Assembly (NCBI RefSeq): GCF_000283155.1
Contig: NW_004454207.1
Location: forward strand, 13,982,279 to 14,046,278
Length of the DNA stretch: 64,000 bases
Direction of reading: 5' to 3'
Source of the DNA: Ceratotherium simum simum
Lineage: Eukaryota > Chordata > Mammalia > Perissodactyla > Rhinocerotidae
The notes under the pieces were generated by a model. The model worked only from the letters and a program-made list of their open reading frames with translations, had not been told where the DNA came from and did no database searches. Positions 44,005-55,950 of this stretch are shown in pieces; within the stretch, counting starts at the first letter, position 1; every line of letters starts with the position of its first letter. Both the position numbers and the translations under genes were made by a program.

Positions 44005-44830
44005 GATCTTTTTAAAATTATAGTAAAAAAATACATAACATAAAATTTACTGTCAACCATTTTTTCTGTGTGTGAGGAAGATTAGCCCTGAGCTAACACC
44101 TGTTGCCAATCCTCCTCTTTTTGCTGAGGAAGATTGGCCCTGGGCTAACATCCATGCCCATCTTCTTCTACTTTATGTGGGACGCTTGCCATAGCATGGC
44201 TGGATAAGCAGTGCATAGGTCCGTGCCCAGGATCTGAACCTGCAAACCCTGGGCTGCCATAGTGGAGCATGTGAACTTAACCACTGTGCCACCGGGCCAG
44301 CCCCCAACCATTTTTAAGAGTAAATTTCAGTAATGTTAAGTATATTCACATTGTGCAACAGATCTCTAGAACTTTTTCCTCTTGCAAAAACTGAAACTAT
44401 TTACCCTTTGAACACCAACTCCCCGTATCTCCCTACCCCCAGCCCCTGGTAAGTATCATTCTACTTTCTGTTTCTATGAGTTTGACTACTTTAGATACCT
44501 TATACGAGTGGAATCACACAGTATTTGTCCTTTTGTGTCTGACTTATTTCACTTAGCATAATGTCCTCAAGGTTCATCTATATTGTAGCATGTAATGGGA
44601 TTTCCTTCTTTTTAAAAGTTGAATAATACTCCATGTATGTATGTACTACATTTTCTTTATCCATTCATCCACCAGTAGACATTTGGGTTGCTTCCACCTC
44701 TTGGCTTTTGTGACTAATGCTGCAATGAACAGAGGTGTGCAAATATCTCTTTGAGCTCCTGGTTTGAATTCTTTTGGACATATACCTAGACATTGCTGAT
44801 CATCTTGAAAGCCTTGTAACTGTTCCAAAA
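44005..44830 (-). mobile_element. L1 3' end and ORF2 tail, split by ERE
   Basis: Reverse L1. The 3' part (AAATACATAACATAAAATTT) precedes an ERE at 44066-44304. Then CCCCTGGTAAGTATCATTCT, CACTTAGCATAATGTCCTCA and TCATCCACCAGTAGACATTT run back into ORF2. The reverse frame at 44646-44828 keeps an ORF2 C-terminal piece (RDICTPLFIAALVTKAKRWK). It is dead. Confidence 0.92.
44066..44304 (-). mobile_element. ERE SINE, copy 7 (short form)
   Basis: Reverse ERE in the L1 3' UTR. Head end GCCACCGGGCCAGCCCC. A perfect 11-base target-site duplication, CAACCATTTTT, lies at 44054-44064 and 44305-44315. Confidence 0.96.
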
Positions 44831-45267
44831 AATATTAGTGAGATTTCGTAACTCCTTTTTTGGCCCTAGTTTTAGAATTTACTTTATTTAAAATTTTTTC
44901 ACCTCTTTGGTGCTATCGCTATGTGCTTTAAGTATTAGCAGCCAAGTAATGTAACATCCAGCTATTCTAAAATGTCAGACAAATCTAATTGTTCATCATT
45001 TATTTTCAAGGAAAAAGGAGTATCCCAAAATTTATTTTGCATTTAATTGGTTTGTCTGCTCAGCTACTTAGTGATAAATTCAATGAGAAATTCTGGTGAT
45101 AACTGGCATTTGTTTCTACCCCAAACTCTAGATTTCTCATTCCTGATTCTGTTAGAATAGCCTCAGAAATCTGAACTTTCATGGAATTTTCTTAGTATTT
45201 CTCCCTCTCTTTCCTGCCTTTGGAAATTTATTTTAAAAAATTTTATTTCTGATTTTTGATTTGATAC
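44831..45267. other. No gene or named repeat seen
   Basis: AT-rich spacer between an L1 and an LTR. Confidence 0.4.
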
Positions 45268-45763
45268 TGTAGGGGTGGGAAACTTTGCCCTTTTTTCCTT
45301 CTATTCCTTCGCTGGTCTAATAATTAAATTGACATAAGACAGATAAACAAGAGAAAAACAAATTTAATTTTGTACGTACAGGAGCCCGTAAAAATATGAG
45401 ACTCAAAGAAGTGACCAAAGCAGACAGCTTTTGTAGCTTTTAGACAAGAAAACAATGAATATGTGAAGAATTGACAAAATAAAGAGGTTTGGGCTCAGGG
45501 TAGCAAATTAGTGAAGAAGTAATAAGGTTTGTTTACATAGCCCTCTTGGCCCTGAATTCCCTATCTATGGCAGAAAGGATGCCTTCTAAACCCTCCTGGT
45601 ATAGGAGGTATCCTTCACATGGGAGATTTATTTCCTGCTCTCAAGGGGATAAAGGATGGTCAGAGTGTCCTTCTTGCACTGGCTGTTTCTTAAGTAACTT
45701 TAATTCAAAATAATCAATATGCCAAAATGGCATATTTTGAGATGGCATATTCTGCTCCCTACA
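45268..45763 (-). mobile_element. ERV LTR, solitary
   Basis: TG...CA ends on the plus strand: TGTAGGGGTGGGAAACTTTG at 45268 and GGCATATTCTGCTCCCTACA ending 45763, inverted at the tips (TGTAG/CTACA) as in retroviral LTRs. About 496 bases. Fragments at 190-315 and 1309-1801 share parts. No internal retroviral genes flank it and no clear target duplication was found, so it is a solitary LTR of uncertain family. Confidence 0.75.
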
Positions 45764-46188
45764 TTTATATGTTGTAATGTGATTGCCACTGTAATGATAG
45801 TTAGCACCTCTATCACTTCACATAATTATCATTTCTTTTTTGTGGTGGGAATAATAAAGATACAGTCTCTTGATTATACTATAATATAGTTTTCTATATT
45901 CCCTATACTGTGCATTAGATCTCCAGGACTTATTGTCTACTAGTTGCAAGTTTGTGGCCTTAAACAACATCTATCCTATTCCCCTGCCCCCCCAGCTTCT
46001 GGTAACCACCATTTCACTGTCTGTATTTATGAGTTTGGCTTTTTTAGATTCGACATATAAGTGATATCATACAGTATTTATCTTTCTCTGTCTGACTTAT
46101 CTCACTTAGCATGATGTCCTCAAGATTCATCCGTGTTGTTGAAAATGGCAGGATTTTCTCCCTTCTTGTGGCTGAATAATATTCCATT

Positions 46189-46210
46189 GCATATATATAT
46201 ATATATATGT
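46189..46210 (+). repeat. (AT)n microsatellite
   Basis: About ten AT units within the L1, at the spot where L1 3' ends often carry TATA-type runs. Confidence 0.85.
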
Positions 46211-46400
46211 ACACCACATTTTCTTAATCCATACATCCATTTATGAGCACTTAGGTTGTTTCCATATCTTGGCTATTGTAAATAACGCTGCAATAAACAT
46301 GGGAGTGCATATATTTTTCAATATCTTGTTTTGATTTCTTTGGATATATACACAGAAGTGGAATTGCTGGATCATATGGTAGTTCTAGTTTTAATTTTTT

Positions 46401-46697
46401 TTTTTTGGTGAGGGAGATCAGCCCTGAGCTAACATCCGTGCTAATCCTCCTCTTTTTTGCTGAGGAAGACCGGCTCTGAGCTAACATCTATTGCCAATCC
46501 TCCTCCTTTTTTTTTTTCTTCCCCAAAGCCCCAGTAGATAGTTGTATGTCATAGCTGCACATCCTTCTAGTTGCTTTATGTCAGATGTGGCCTCAGCATG
46601 GCCAGAGAAGCGGTGCGTCGGTGAGCGCCCGGGATCCGAACTCGGGCCGCCAGTAGTGGAGCGCGTGCACTTAACCGCTAAGCCATGGGGCCGGCCA
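46401..46697 (-). mobile_element. ERE SINE, copy 8 (long form)
   Basis: Reverse ERE with the extra middle block (AGCCCCAGTAGATAGTTGTA) shared with 37503-37799. It lies inside L1 ORF2 sequence. The flanks are CTAGTTTTAATTTTTT at 46385-46400 and CTAGTTTTAGTTTTTT at 46698-46713: a 16-base target-site duplication with one mismatch. Confidence 0.96.
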
Positions 46698-47256
46698 CTA
46701 GTTTTAGTTTTTTGAGGAAGCTTCATACTATTTTCCATAGTGGCTGCACCAATTTGCATTCTGGCAGCAGTGTACAAGGGTTCTTTTTTCTCCATTCCTT
46801 TGTTATCTACTCCATTTTTTATCTTTTGTCTTTTTGATAATTGTTATTCTAACAGATTTGGGGTGATAGCTCATTGTGGTTTTCCTCTGCATTTCCCTGA
46901 TGATTAGTGACATTGAGCATCTTTTTGAGTAATTGTTGGCCATTTGAGAAATGTCTTTTCAGGTCTTTTGCCTATTTTTTAGTTGGGTTACTTGTTTTTT
47001 CACTATTGAGTTGTATGAGTTCCTTATATAGTTTGGATATTAACCCTTTATCAGAAACGTGTCCATTGCAAATATTTTCTCCCATTTTGTTGGTTGCCTT
47101 TTCACTTTGGTGTTTGTTTCCTTTGCTGTGCAGAAGTTTCTAATACCTTAAATAAAGCATTAAATAGTAGCAGGGAATATGGGCCTCTTTGCCTTATTCC
47201 TTATGGCATTGATGCTCCTGGTGTTTCTTTATTAAGTAAAATGCTGGCTTTGGGGC

Positions 47257-47258
<2 letters not shown>

Positions 47259-47284
<26 letters not shown>
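47259..47284 (+). repeat. (GT)n microsatellite
   Basis: Thirteen GT units within the L1 remnant, uninterrupted. Confidence 0.95.
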
Positions 47285-47287
<3 letters not shown>

Positions 47288-47921
47288 CATATTTAGAAAA
47301 ATAATCATAAAATTTTATTTTAATCAGAAATGAATGCTGAAGATCAACAACACTGTTGAGTGTTGTTTTAGTATCTATGAAGTTATTACATGAACTTTCT
47401 CCTGAGCCCTATTATATAGTGAGCTATTTTAATAAGTTGCTTAATACTGAACCACTTTTTACACTTTTTGAGAAAACCTCACTTGGCCGTGCTGTACTAT
47501 TTTTGTAACTATTTTTGTAATGAATTCTGCTTGCTAATATTTTCTTTAGGATTTTTGATTTGGCAGTCATAAGTGAGATTGGTCTATAGGTCTCTGTATT
47601 GCTCAGTTTCTATTAAGTTTTGGTATTAATGTTACATTCCCTGCATAAAAATACTTTGTAAATGTCCCTTGTTTTTCTGTGCTCTGAAACCATTAGATGG
47701 CATTGGGTTTATCTGGCCTTTTCTGAGTTGGCTGTGTTCCCTCATGCCTGGGCTTGGCCTTTTTGGTGGGTGTAGTTATTTGATAACTTTCTCTATTTCT
47801 TCTACATTTAGTGGTCTATTTAGGATCAATTTTGGTAAATCATATTTATTAGAAAATTACCAATTTCGCCTATGTTTTTCAGATATATTTCCAAAGAATA
47901 TCTTATGATTTTTCTATCAGT

Positions 47922-48385
47922 TAGAATCTTGGCAGGAAACAGATGGCATATTTAACCCGGGCATTTTGAGGAAAGTTAAATAAAGGAACAATGTACAAAG
48001 ATGTGGGCAAGGTTTAAGGAAATCAAAGAGGAATAGTAGAGACTTTTGGGCTTATGACCATGGGGAGCTCTCACCAACCCAGGTAAGGGGCAAAGAGAAG
48101 GAGTGACTACTGGAACCTATAGAGGGTGGTTTTATAATGAAGGCCACCTGGCAGGAACTGTAGCTTTTGGAGAGGAATGCAGTCAGTCCAAAGTAGCCTA
48201 GTGGGAGGGTTTTTTTGGGGGGAATAAATACCCCAATCTCATTTCCTTACTGTTCTCTGATTTTCCATTTGGCCAAACCCAAATGGAAACCAGAGGGCAA
48301 GGAAGCTTGCAACTTTTATGAGTCAGCTCTCCCTTGGCACAGAGCAGGGAAAAGAAAGCGGAGAGGGGCAAATGGGAGAAATCCA
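47922..48385 (+). mobile_element. Unnamed interspersed repeat (copy B), inside L1
   Basis: Starts near GAATCTTGGCAGGAAACAGA, has AAATAAAGGAACAATGTACA, GATGTGGGCAAGGTTTAAGG, CCATTTGGCCAAACCC, and ends near GGGAGAAATCCAGCACA. It matches copy A at 16305-16925 in order and orientation. L1 ORF2 sequence lies on both sides, so it seems to have inserted in the L1. Family not named. Confidence 0.6.
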
Positions 48386-48740
48386 GCACAATTTTTAAAA
48401 TTTAGTATTTTAGTGGTTATTTTAAACATGTCATTTCTTATCTTGTATATTTTGTATTTTCTTTTCTTGATTAGAATTAGCTAGTGGTTGATCTGTTTTG
48501 TAGATTTTTTTAAAAAAGTCTTATGTATTCCAATGTCTTTCTGTTTTCAACCTCATTAAATTTTGCTTTTATCTCTATCATCTCTTTTCTACTTTCTTTT
48601 TGTTTACTTTTTGTTCTTTTTTCTCGCCTTTCCAGTTGGATGATTACTTAATTTATATTAATTCTTTCACTTCTATTTTTATCAGTATTAAGGCTAAGTA
48701 GTTTTCTGTGCACTAGGTATATCCCAAGATTGCCACTTCT

Positions 48741-49394
48741 GTTGTTGTGTCCTATTTAATCCTCCTCCTTTGGACTTCCTGGGTTCATAATTTTACAAGT
48801 GCAGATGTTGGAAATTGTAAATAAGCCTTTTAACGAACACTAAAAATCAGCAATACTTTGCTATATATCAAGAAATACCCACTTACAGGATGAATACAAG
48901 CGAAAGAGCAGCCCTACGGTTCTGAGAATTGGTGTTTGTGGATTGCCATACAATTACTAGTGACAGCATTATAGATGGAGTGAAAAGATGCTATGTTCAA
49001 ACAATCTTGGTGAAAGTAACAACAATGTGTTCAGGAAGCTGCATTAGATGCCTGACCCCTGGCTCCAGTGAAGTGAAGATACTAATATCAAAGTGTAGCA
49101 ATAGAAATTGCTTCCCAAAATGTGATATTAGAAAAAGAAATGCTGTATTTCTTAATTAATGTTATTTTATAAAATAGGTGATTTTAAATATACTTATGCA
49201 TTACCATATTCATAAATTAAATATTAAAACAGGACATTTGAATATACCAACTCCATCCCCAAGAATTCTTTTACGTATTCAAGTTGGAAGAAATACATCT
49301 TTTGTTTGTTTGTTTTTGGTATATGTGTGGGGCAGGGTGCTGTATATTTTAACTGGGAAAAGAAGATAATCATTTTAATTTGGGATTCCCTTAA
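48741..49394. other. Unassigned DNA with a cysteine-rich open frame
   Basis: No repeat recognised. A plus frame at 48929-49159 (76 codons) includes seven or more cysteines in its second half but no known pattern, and I see no promoter, splice site or homology. Probably chance. Confidence 0.35.
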
Positions 49395-49590
49395 GAGCAT
49401 GAATTTAAATATGAGTTCTGTCTTTTATAAACTTTTTTTTTTTGGAAAAGTTATTTAACTTCCTAAACTATGGTTACTTCACTGATAAGTTGGGAATATT
49501 GATCATTCTTGTCCTATAGGGATGTTATTAGAATTAGAAATAGTTTTACATGTAAAGTACTTATCATCTTGTTTGATATATAGATGTTAA
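49395..49590 (+). mobile_element. MIR SINE, worn
   Basis: AAAGTTATTTAACTTCCTAA, GTTACTTCACTGATAAGTTG, CCTATAGGGATGTTATTAGA, TGTAAAGTACTTATCATCTT: plus-strand MIR. Confidence 0.65.
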
Positions 49591-49934
49591 TTTACATATA
49601 AATTAGAGGCTAATTAGTACGTGATTATTATTGTGTGTTTGTTTCTCCTTTTATCTTTTCTCTTCCTGGGGTTCCCACGAATCATGGGACCAAGTCTTAC
49701 TCTATCCTGATCTCCCAACACAGTGATGAGTGCAGAGTAGTTGTTCCGGGAATATTTTTGGAAGGATCATTTTTTACCCCATGATGGTAATGTAAAATGT
49801 AAGGCAGGAATTTAGGGAAGGGGAAGGGAGGAAAGAAGTACAATAAGTGATAGCAGTAAAATTAAAATGGAAATAGAAATGAATTAAGCCATTTGAGGGT
49901 AACTCATTAGATTACAACTAATAAGGAAGTTTAT

Positions 49935-50235
49935 GGAGGCAGCATGATGTAATGGGAAGAAAAATGCTTTGGAATTAGACCTACATTTTAATTCAGTTTT
50001 CTTCTCTTCTGAGCTATGTATCCTTTGGGGAGTTATTTGACAACTCTGAGCTTCAATTTTTACATCTATTATAAGACGTAAAAATAATATAAAAGGATAT
50101 TAAAATGGCTGGAAATTAAAATGGCTAATGAATAATATTTTTCTGAGGATTAATTGAGAAATTATGTTTATGTCTGTGTCTGTGTAGTACTAGCTGTAGT
50201 ATGTGGCATATAGTAAGCATCCAATAAGTGTTTTT
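49935..50235 (+). mobile_element. MIR SINE, worn
   Basis: GGCAGCATGATGTAATGGGA, CTTTGGAATTAGACCTACAT, TTATTTGACAACTCTGAGCT, ATAGTAAGCATCCAATAAGT: plus-strand MIR, longer than usual because of an AATAATATAAAAGG-type insertion in the middle. Confidence 0.72.
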
Positions 50236-52794
50236 TGAAAGAACTTGCTTTTGAACTTAAAATTTAAATCGCAGTTTTAATTAAACTAAGTTGACAAAGA
50301 AGTTGTTCTATGACAATAAGCTAAGAGAACTACTGTAGTCATTTTTCATGAACCTCATTGTGTGATTTTTCTTCTATTTTCTATCCTTTTCCTATGACCT
50401 AAAACGTGACATACAATTTTGATAAGGAAGAGTTTAATTTTTCATAATTCGAATGCTCTAAAGGAGAGAATATAAAATATAATGGACTTTTTATGAGTTG
50501 CATTGGGAAGAGAAGAAAGCTAATATTCTTGCTGTTAAATCTAATACGTGGAAAGTTGTGATCCTTAAGACCAAAATATGATACCACTAGGCCATAATCA
50601 ATGATACATGCACTTAGAGTTGCTTGGAACTAGACATGTGCATTTGTTCTGCTCACCTTGTGACCAAACGTATTTTTCTCATTTATTCCATTTGTTATTT
50701 AAAACATTTAGGTTTATCTTTTCGATCTATTTTTGTTACATAAATAGCTGCCAATATAGGCTTGCCTAAATAAATATTTTCCCGAAACTCTGACACTACT
50801 CTTTGGGAAAAATAGCTTTATTACTCTTCTAAAGTGGCAGAAGCTCCCCCATCAAAAGATGATAATAAACCATGGTGTTAATAGTCTGAGCAATACTTTG
50901 TCATCTGTGAAGCAATTATGTTGAGAAACAGCTGACAGAATGAACCACTGTCTTGTGATGGTATCAACGTTTTGTTACAAAGCAAGTAAACTCTCTACAA
51001 CTAAGCCCAACTAATGGGTATGTGTCAAAAAAAAGTATGTTTCAGAAGCAGAATCTCAGGTGCTTTAGATATTCTTTTTTCCTTTTGTAGATATTTTTTA
51101 CATTGATGAATGAGAAGCTGCCATTGTGCTCTATAATTATTGTCTGAAAAGTTATTTACTGACAGTTGAATACACTTCCTAATATTGATTATCTTGAAGG
51201 GATACAGTGAGCTCATAAAATGCTTTTCTACTTTATTAAGTTTTAGAAGTTTAAGAAATGGTGAAGCAAATTTCAGACTTTGTCCAGCAAAGAACATAGA
51301 GAAAGAGAAGATGTCTGATGTATAAAGGTTCCCAGAACTTATTTAACTATTGAGGAATCAATATATGCTTATTGAATGAAAAACATAAATCTTTATATTT
51401 TGAAGTACTGATGGAGGAAAAGAATAAAGGAATAAATGCAAAGTGAAAAATTAAGCGATAATTCATGCTGAATTTCAATGTGCAAGATCAAGAAAACAAA
51501 ATATATTTGTGAAGTTCATGGGAATATAATTTAGGGTTGTAATATTAAAAGTTTCCTAAGTTAATAAGAAAAACTTAGTAATATTAGTCATTTGTGAACA
51601 ACTCAGGGAAGTGGGGGCTATCAAATATGTTTCTAGTCATAGCTCTATACATTCTTATTGAAAATTTTTGTTTCTCAAGTCCAATGGGAAATATATATTG
51701 GAAAGCCTAGTTAAAATAGGGCATTTTTATATATATACAATATATATAAAATATCAGACTTATATCAGATACATATCAGATTAAACTATGACCTTTAAAA
51801 TTAATTATGGAAATTTCATATAATTAGATATCGGGTGGCCTATAAGATCATAGTAGTCAAATCTCTAGTTCCACTCCAGGGTTCTAGTTTGTTCTATCTT
51901 TTCAAAATTTCAGTTAAATTTTCTCTCCATGAGTTTGGCACTGCTGGATTTCACCAATACAATGTTCTTACTAAAAATTACTGGCCAGCTGTCTTTTTGT
52001 ACCAATGGTATAATTAAATGTAGTCATTTCCTTTTTTTTAACCCTACAAATGGGCTTTTTAATATCATCTATCTACCCATAGCTATCTATCTAAAGCTAA
52101 CACAAAGGCCTAGATATAGGATTCATTTAGGTTTATCTCCTTCTTAACAAGCAATGCGTAACACCACAATGGAAACTCCTAAGACGTGGCACAGACTTCA
52201 TAGCCTCAGAGCGAATGATGTATGGACTAAAGGGGTTGGCATGTACAACCTGCTGACTTGAGAGAGAGAGTGTCTCCTTAAATTCCAAGACAATTGAGTT
52301 TTAAATCAGATCTGACTCATCTAAGTCACTTAGCAAAAAATATTCAATTATTAGCTCGTCCGAAAATTTGTTCAGAGTCTTATAATGGATATACCCCACG
52401 GTGGACTGAGACCGAGCAGGATGAGGGGCATGAGGTGATGGCTCCTGGAAGGACTTTGCCCATACCTTGGGTGGGAATAAGTGAGTTATCTTCATCCCTT
52501 GTCCAGGCATGACCCTCTTCAGAAGGCTTTGGTCCAGTGATCATGGTAAGAAATAATATGGAGTGATCAAAAGAGGAGTGTGTTCAAGTGGCTTATTCTC
52601 TGATCTGGATGAGAGCCACTGCATCCTGGGAACCCACAGGGACAAGGGGTGGGCTCAGCATCCAGCACTCTCTTCAGTGATAGATCTTCCACACATTGGA
52701 GCCTAGGACAACTTAAATCGCAGATAAAAGCTACCATTGAAGATTAGTATGTTAAGAACTTGGGCATAAATCAGCCCAATGCATTCTAGTCAGA
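50236..52794. other. Repeat-poor DNA, no gene seen
   Basis: 2.5 kb of AT-rich sequence with no recognised transposon. Overlapping frames at 52294-52512 (plus) and 52301-52510 (minus) are both open, so neither is persuasive. Confidence 0.4.
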
Positions 52795-52915
52795 AATGAG
52801 GAAAGCCAGGCTCAGGGAAATTAAATTAAAAGGTCACACACCCATATACTGGAAAATTCAAGCTCAAATTGGTATCCCTTGACTCCCAGTCTTGACTTCT
52901 TTCCTATACACGTCA
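52795..52915 (-). mobile_element. MIR SINE fragment
   Basis: GAGGAAAGCCAGGCTCAGGG, AAAGGTCACACACCCATATA and GACTCCCAGTCTTGACTTCT follow reversed MIR order. Confidence 0.65.
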
Positions 52916-53019
52916 CTCTCTTCATTCTCGGGGAAGAATATTAATCAGTTCTGAGCACCAGTTCACCCACAGTTTCTTCAATGTTACTATTACTACTATT
53001 AACTCTGCTACTAATTCTG

Positions 53020-53210
53020 GCTAACATTTATAAAGCACTCACTGTATGTCAGGTCCTATTCTAAATTACTTACATATGTTAGCTAATTTAATCCTCACAA
53101 AAACCCCAAGATAGATGTCATTATAGTTCCCATTTTATAGGTGAGGACATTGAAATTCAAAAGGCTTAAGTAACTTGCTTAAGGTCATAGAGCTAGGAAT
53201 TATTTTACTA
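53020..53210 (-). mobile_element. MIR SINE
   Basis: TGGCTAACATTTATAAAGCA, CACTGTATGTCAGGTCCTAT, AATTTAATCCTCACAAAAAC, CCCATTTTATAGGTGAGGAC, AGTAACTTGCTTAAGGTCAT: a clear reversed MIR lacking its head. Confidence 0.9.
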
Positions 53211-55224
53211 AAATAAATCCCTTAAGCATTCATATATTCCACTCTGATTAAATTCATAGAAAGTGGAATGTATCGTAGATTTTGTGATCTGTCTCTGGCT
53301 TGATTTTTTTTCTCTCGCTCTCCCACACCCACACTGTAAGACACACAGTCAATGATGTATATTCAAAATGTGATGGAGGCCGTTTAATTAAGACTCTCTT
53401 CTCAAAGGACCCGTGCAGGAAATTTCTCTGGTGAGCAGGACTGTGTGATTTGCACAATGATTCCAAGAATACTCTTTTAGGCCTTGCATTATTGTTTCTC
53501 TTTTCGCCTATCTCTCTTCTGCCTTTTCGTTCTCCTCCTCCCTACCTCTGTTTTACTCTGTCTTCTCTGTGTTTCTTCTTCTCTTTCACCGTTTCTTCTC
53601 TCCTCTTTTCTTCCAAGTTTTTTCATCTGAGTTCTCACAACCCTCCCTCCTAAATATTCCCTTTATAATTATCTAGGTCATTTGTTCCTTTTTCCCAAGA
53701 GTTAATTTCTTCTTCTTCTTTTTTTTTTTTTTTTCCGCACTGGAGACATAACAACTGAAATGCTGAATCAATCTCTCAAATAACTTGCTGCTTTTTTTCT
53801 TTTGGATGTTTACATTAATTACAATAGTCAGTGCCCTGTCTTTACTTGTAACAAACGCAACCAAAAACGTAATCTGCTCAAAACCATGCCTTCCGAAGAT
53901 CAGTGAATTTGTTCACAGTGCTGAAAAGCAGATGTGTTTTTTTTGCCTTACTCTGTTTCAGCATTTTAAAGTGCTGTAGCTTTCAGACATAACTGTGCTC
54001 CAGAAAACCAAAACATGCACCATGAAAAGGATGGAAATGAAAAACTCTTAAAATAATGCTTCCAAAGGAATGATAACAAGAAAAATAGTCATTCAGAGGA
54101 AGAGAACTCTTATTATATTAATAATAACTTATAAATATTTTGATAGATTTGAAATTTGGCTGGGGGAGATAATAACTCAAGACTGTTCTAGTAAGGATGT
54201 GCAACAGAGAAAATGAGAATGGTTTTGAATTAATTATCATGTGATAGAATTTCCCTAAGAAAAATAATGCATAAATGTTTGTAAAGAGGTAACAGAAATG
54301 GGAAATTAATCAGCTCGTGTCCTCTTTCACATTTGCGTTCCTAAAACTGAAGTATTAAGAAATATCTAAAACAGGAGATGAAATTACTCTTCAAATGAAT
54401 ACTATCAATCATTTTAAAAGATTCAAAAATTGGATGAAAATTACTCAAAGGATTATGATAAAAAGAGCAGAGGAAGGGATAATTTGTCTTGAAATGATGC
54501 CGACAGGGAGAGAGAACGTGGCAATTAGTGGAAGCTGAAATGGTCTGACCTTTTGGAATAGGGGTGACTGAGGTTGGACACCCAGAGCTATTTTGGGGGA
54601 AATCAGTCAACAGATGTTTCTAGCATCATTTGGCAAATGTAAAGTTCAAATTGTTACTTAGAGCTGAGGTGGGCAGTGTGATAACAGAGAACAGAAGCAT
54701 TAGAAGTAGCTATTGGCCGCCCTCATCTGGAATAAATTTGCATAGGCTTCTGCAAGTATTTGTGGATTAACAGCCATTATGCTAGTGTTTCCAAACAGAG
54801 ATGCTCAAGAGAACTAGCAACTGCTGGGGCTGCTGGTGGTGAGAGGGGGAGAAAAGGAAGGTTCAATATTTCCTGTTGGTCCAGAACAGCTTTAGGACAG
54901 GGAATGTGTTAATAGCATAATATTTAAAACTCTGTTTTTAAAGTTTATCCATAGCTCAGGGACATCTTGTTAGTTAAATTAGAATTTTGAAAGCTTGTTT
55001 CGAGCGATGTAGAGATTTTTATAATAAAGAAAGCTTTCAGTAACAAAATGTACAACAAGTAATTTATGTATTTATTTTTGCTGAGATTTGTTTTAGGGGG
55101 AAGAAAGAGCCCTAAAACATCTCTACTAATTGTTCAGAATGTCTAACTCTATAAATTGGAAGTAATGAGATGGTCTTAATAAAACTAGCTTATTTTATGG
55201 AACTTATTTTACATAAAACAATAT
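53211..55224. other. Repeat-poor DNA with pyrimidine tract
   Basis: No transposon recognised. 53488-53655 is strongly pyrimidine-rich on the plus strand. 54640-54800 looks single-copy and may be conserved noncoding DNA. Short frames here carry no known motif. Confidence 0.4.
53706..53737 (+). repeat. (TTC)n-poly(T) tract
   Basis: A few TTC units followed by about 18 T. Simple sequence. Confidence 0.85.
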
Positions 55225-55950
55225 GTACATTTATAATCAAGATGGATTAATACCTAAATATGCGAGGTAAAACTATAAAATTAATAGAAGAAAAAGTAGA
55301 CCAGTATTTTGGGGACCTATGAGTGGGAAGGATTTCTTAAATAAAACTCCTAAAATGTATGTGCTTTGGAGAGCACAGTGGTAACAGCCATTCTGAAAAG
55401 CAATCTGATAACATTCAGTGAAATGAAGTGTTTATACACCCTATGTCCTGGCATCGGTATCCAGGATATGTACGTAGCTCAGAGAATTCTCACACAGGCC
55501 CATAAAGAAAATATTTAAATGGAAATTTGTCACAGGGTTGTTTTTGGTAACAAGAAGTTGGAGATAACTACTTACTGTGGTAATCATTTTGCAATGTATA
55601 TGTGTATCAAATCATCACACTGTACACCTGAAACTTACACCATGTTATATGTCAATTATATCTCCATGAAGCTGGAAAAAAAAAGAAGTTGGAAACAACT
55701 AGATGCAGACCTCAGAGGGCAGTGGTAAGTAAAATGTGGTCGATACATACTATAGAATGGTATATGTAGCAGTTAGGAACAGCTAGATACGCCTACATAA
55801 TTATAAATAGCTCTTAAAAACAATAGTTCTGAGTTAAAACAAAAAGAGAAAAACGAATCAACCTGCATACATATAATACAATGCACATAAAAGAATGAAT
55901 ATCTAACATATTAGAAAGTTAGCCAATGGCAGGAGATGGAAATAAATAGT
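55225..55950 (+). mobile_element. Old L1 3' part, interrupted by a younger L1 tail
   Basis: Plus-strand L1M-like blocks: AATCAAGATGGATTAATACC, AGAAGAAAAAGTAGACCAGT, GCAGTTAGGAACAGCTAGAT, TACAATGCACATAAAAGAAT. It is cut at 55571-55682 by a younger L1 tail. ORF2 is decayed past reading. Confidence 0.75.
55571..55682 (+). mobile_element. 112-base L1 tail insertion inside older L1
   Basis: Only the last part of an L1 3' UTR (ACTGTACACCTGAAACTTAC, TATATCTCCATGAAGCTGG, then A run). It matches the end of the L1 at 63240-63318. It is flanked by a 19-base target-site duplication with two mismatches: AAGAAGTTGGAGATAACTA at 55552-55570 and AAGAAGTTGGAAACAACTA at 55683-55701. Extreme 5' truncation. Confidence 0.9.

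Larger units (their letters stand above)
45780..48740 (-). mobile_element. L1, long ORF2 to 3' remnant, with two insertions
   Basis: The plus strand reads the L1 backwards: 3' UTR (45780-46150), ORF2 C-terminus (46150-47145, including codons for [11 protein letters not shown] near 46340-46380 on the minus strand), then more upstream ORF2 (47145-47921, with deletions) and 48386-48740. It is interrupted by an ERE at 46401-46697 and by an unnamed repeat at 47922-48385. Many stops and deletions; no function. The start of the element is missing. Confidence 0.85.

Noticed and set aside
48929..49159. Cysteine-rich 76-codon frame
   Set aside because: The cysteine spacing fits no motif I know, and there is no promoter, signal peptide, splice site or homology to support it. 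Left as unassigned DNA.
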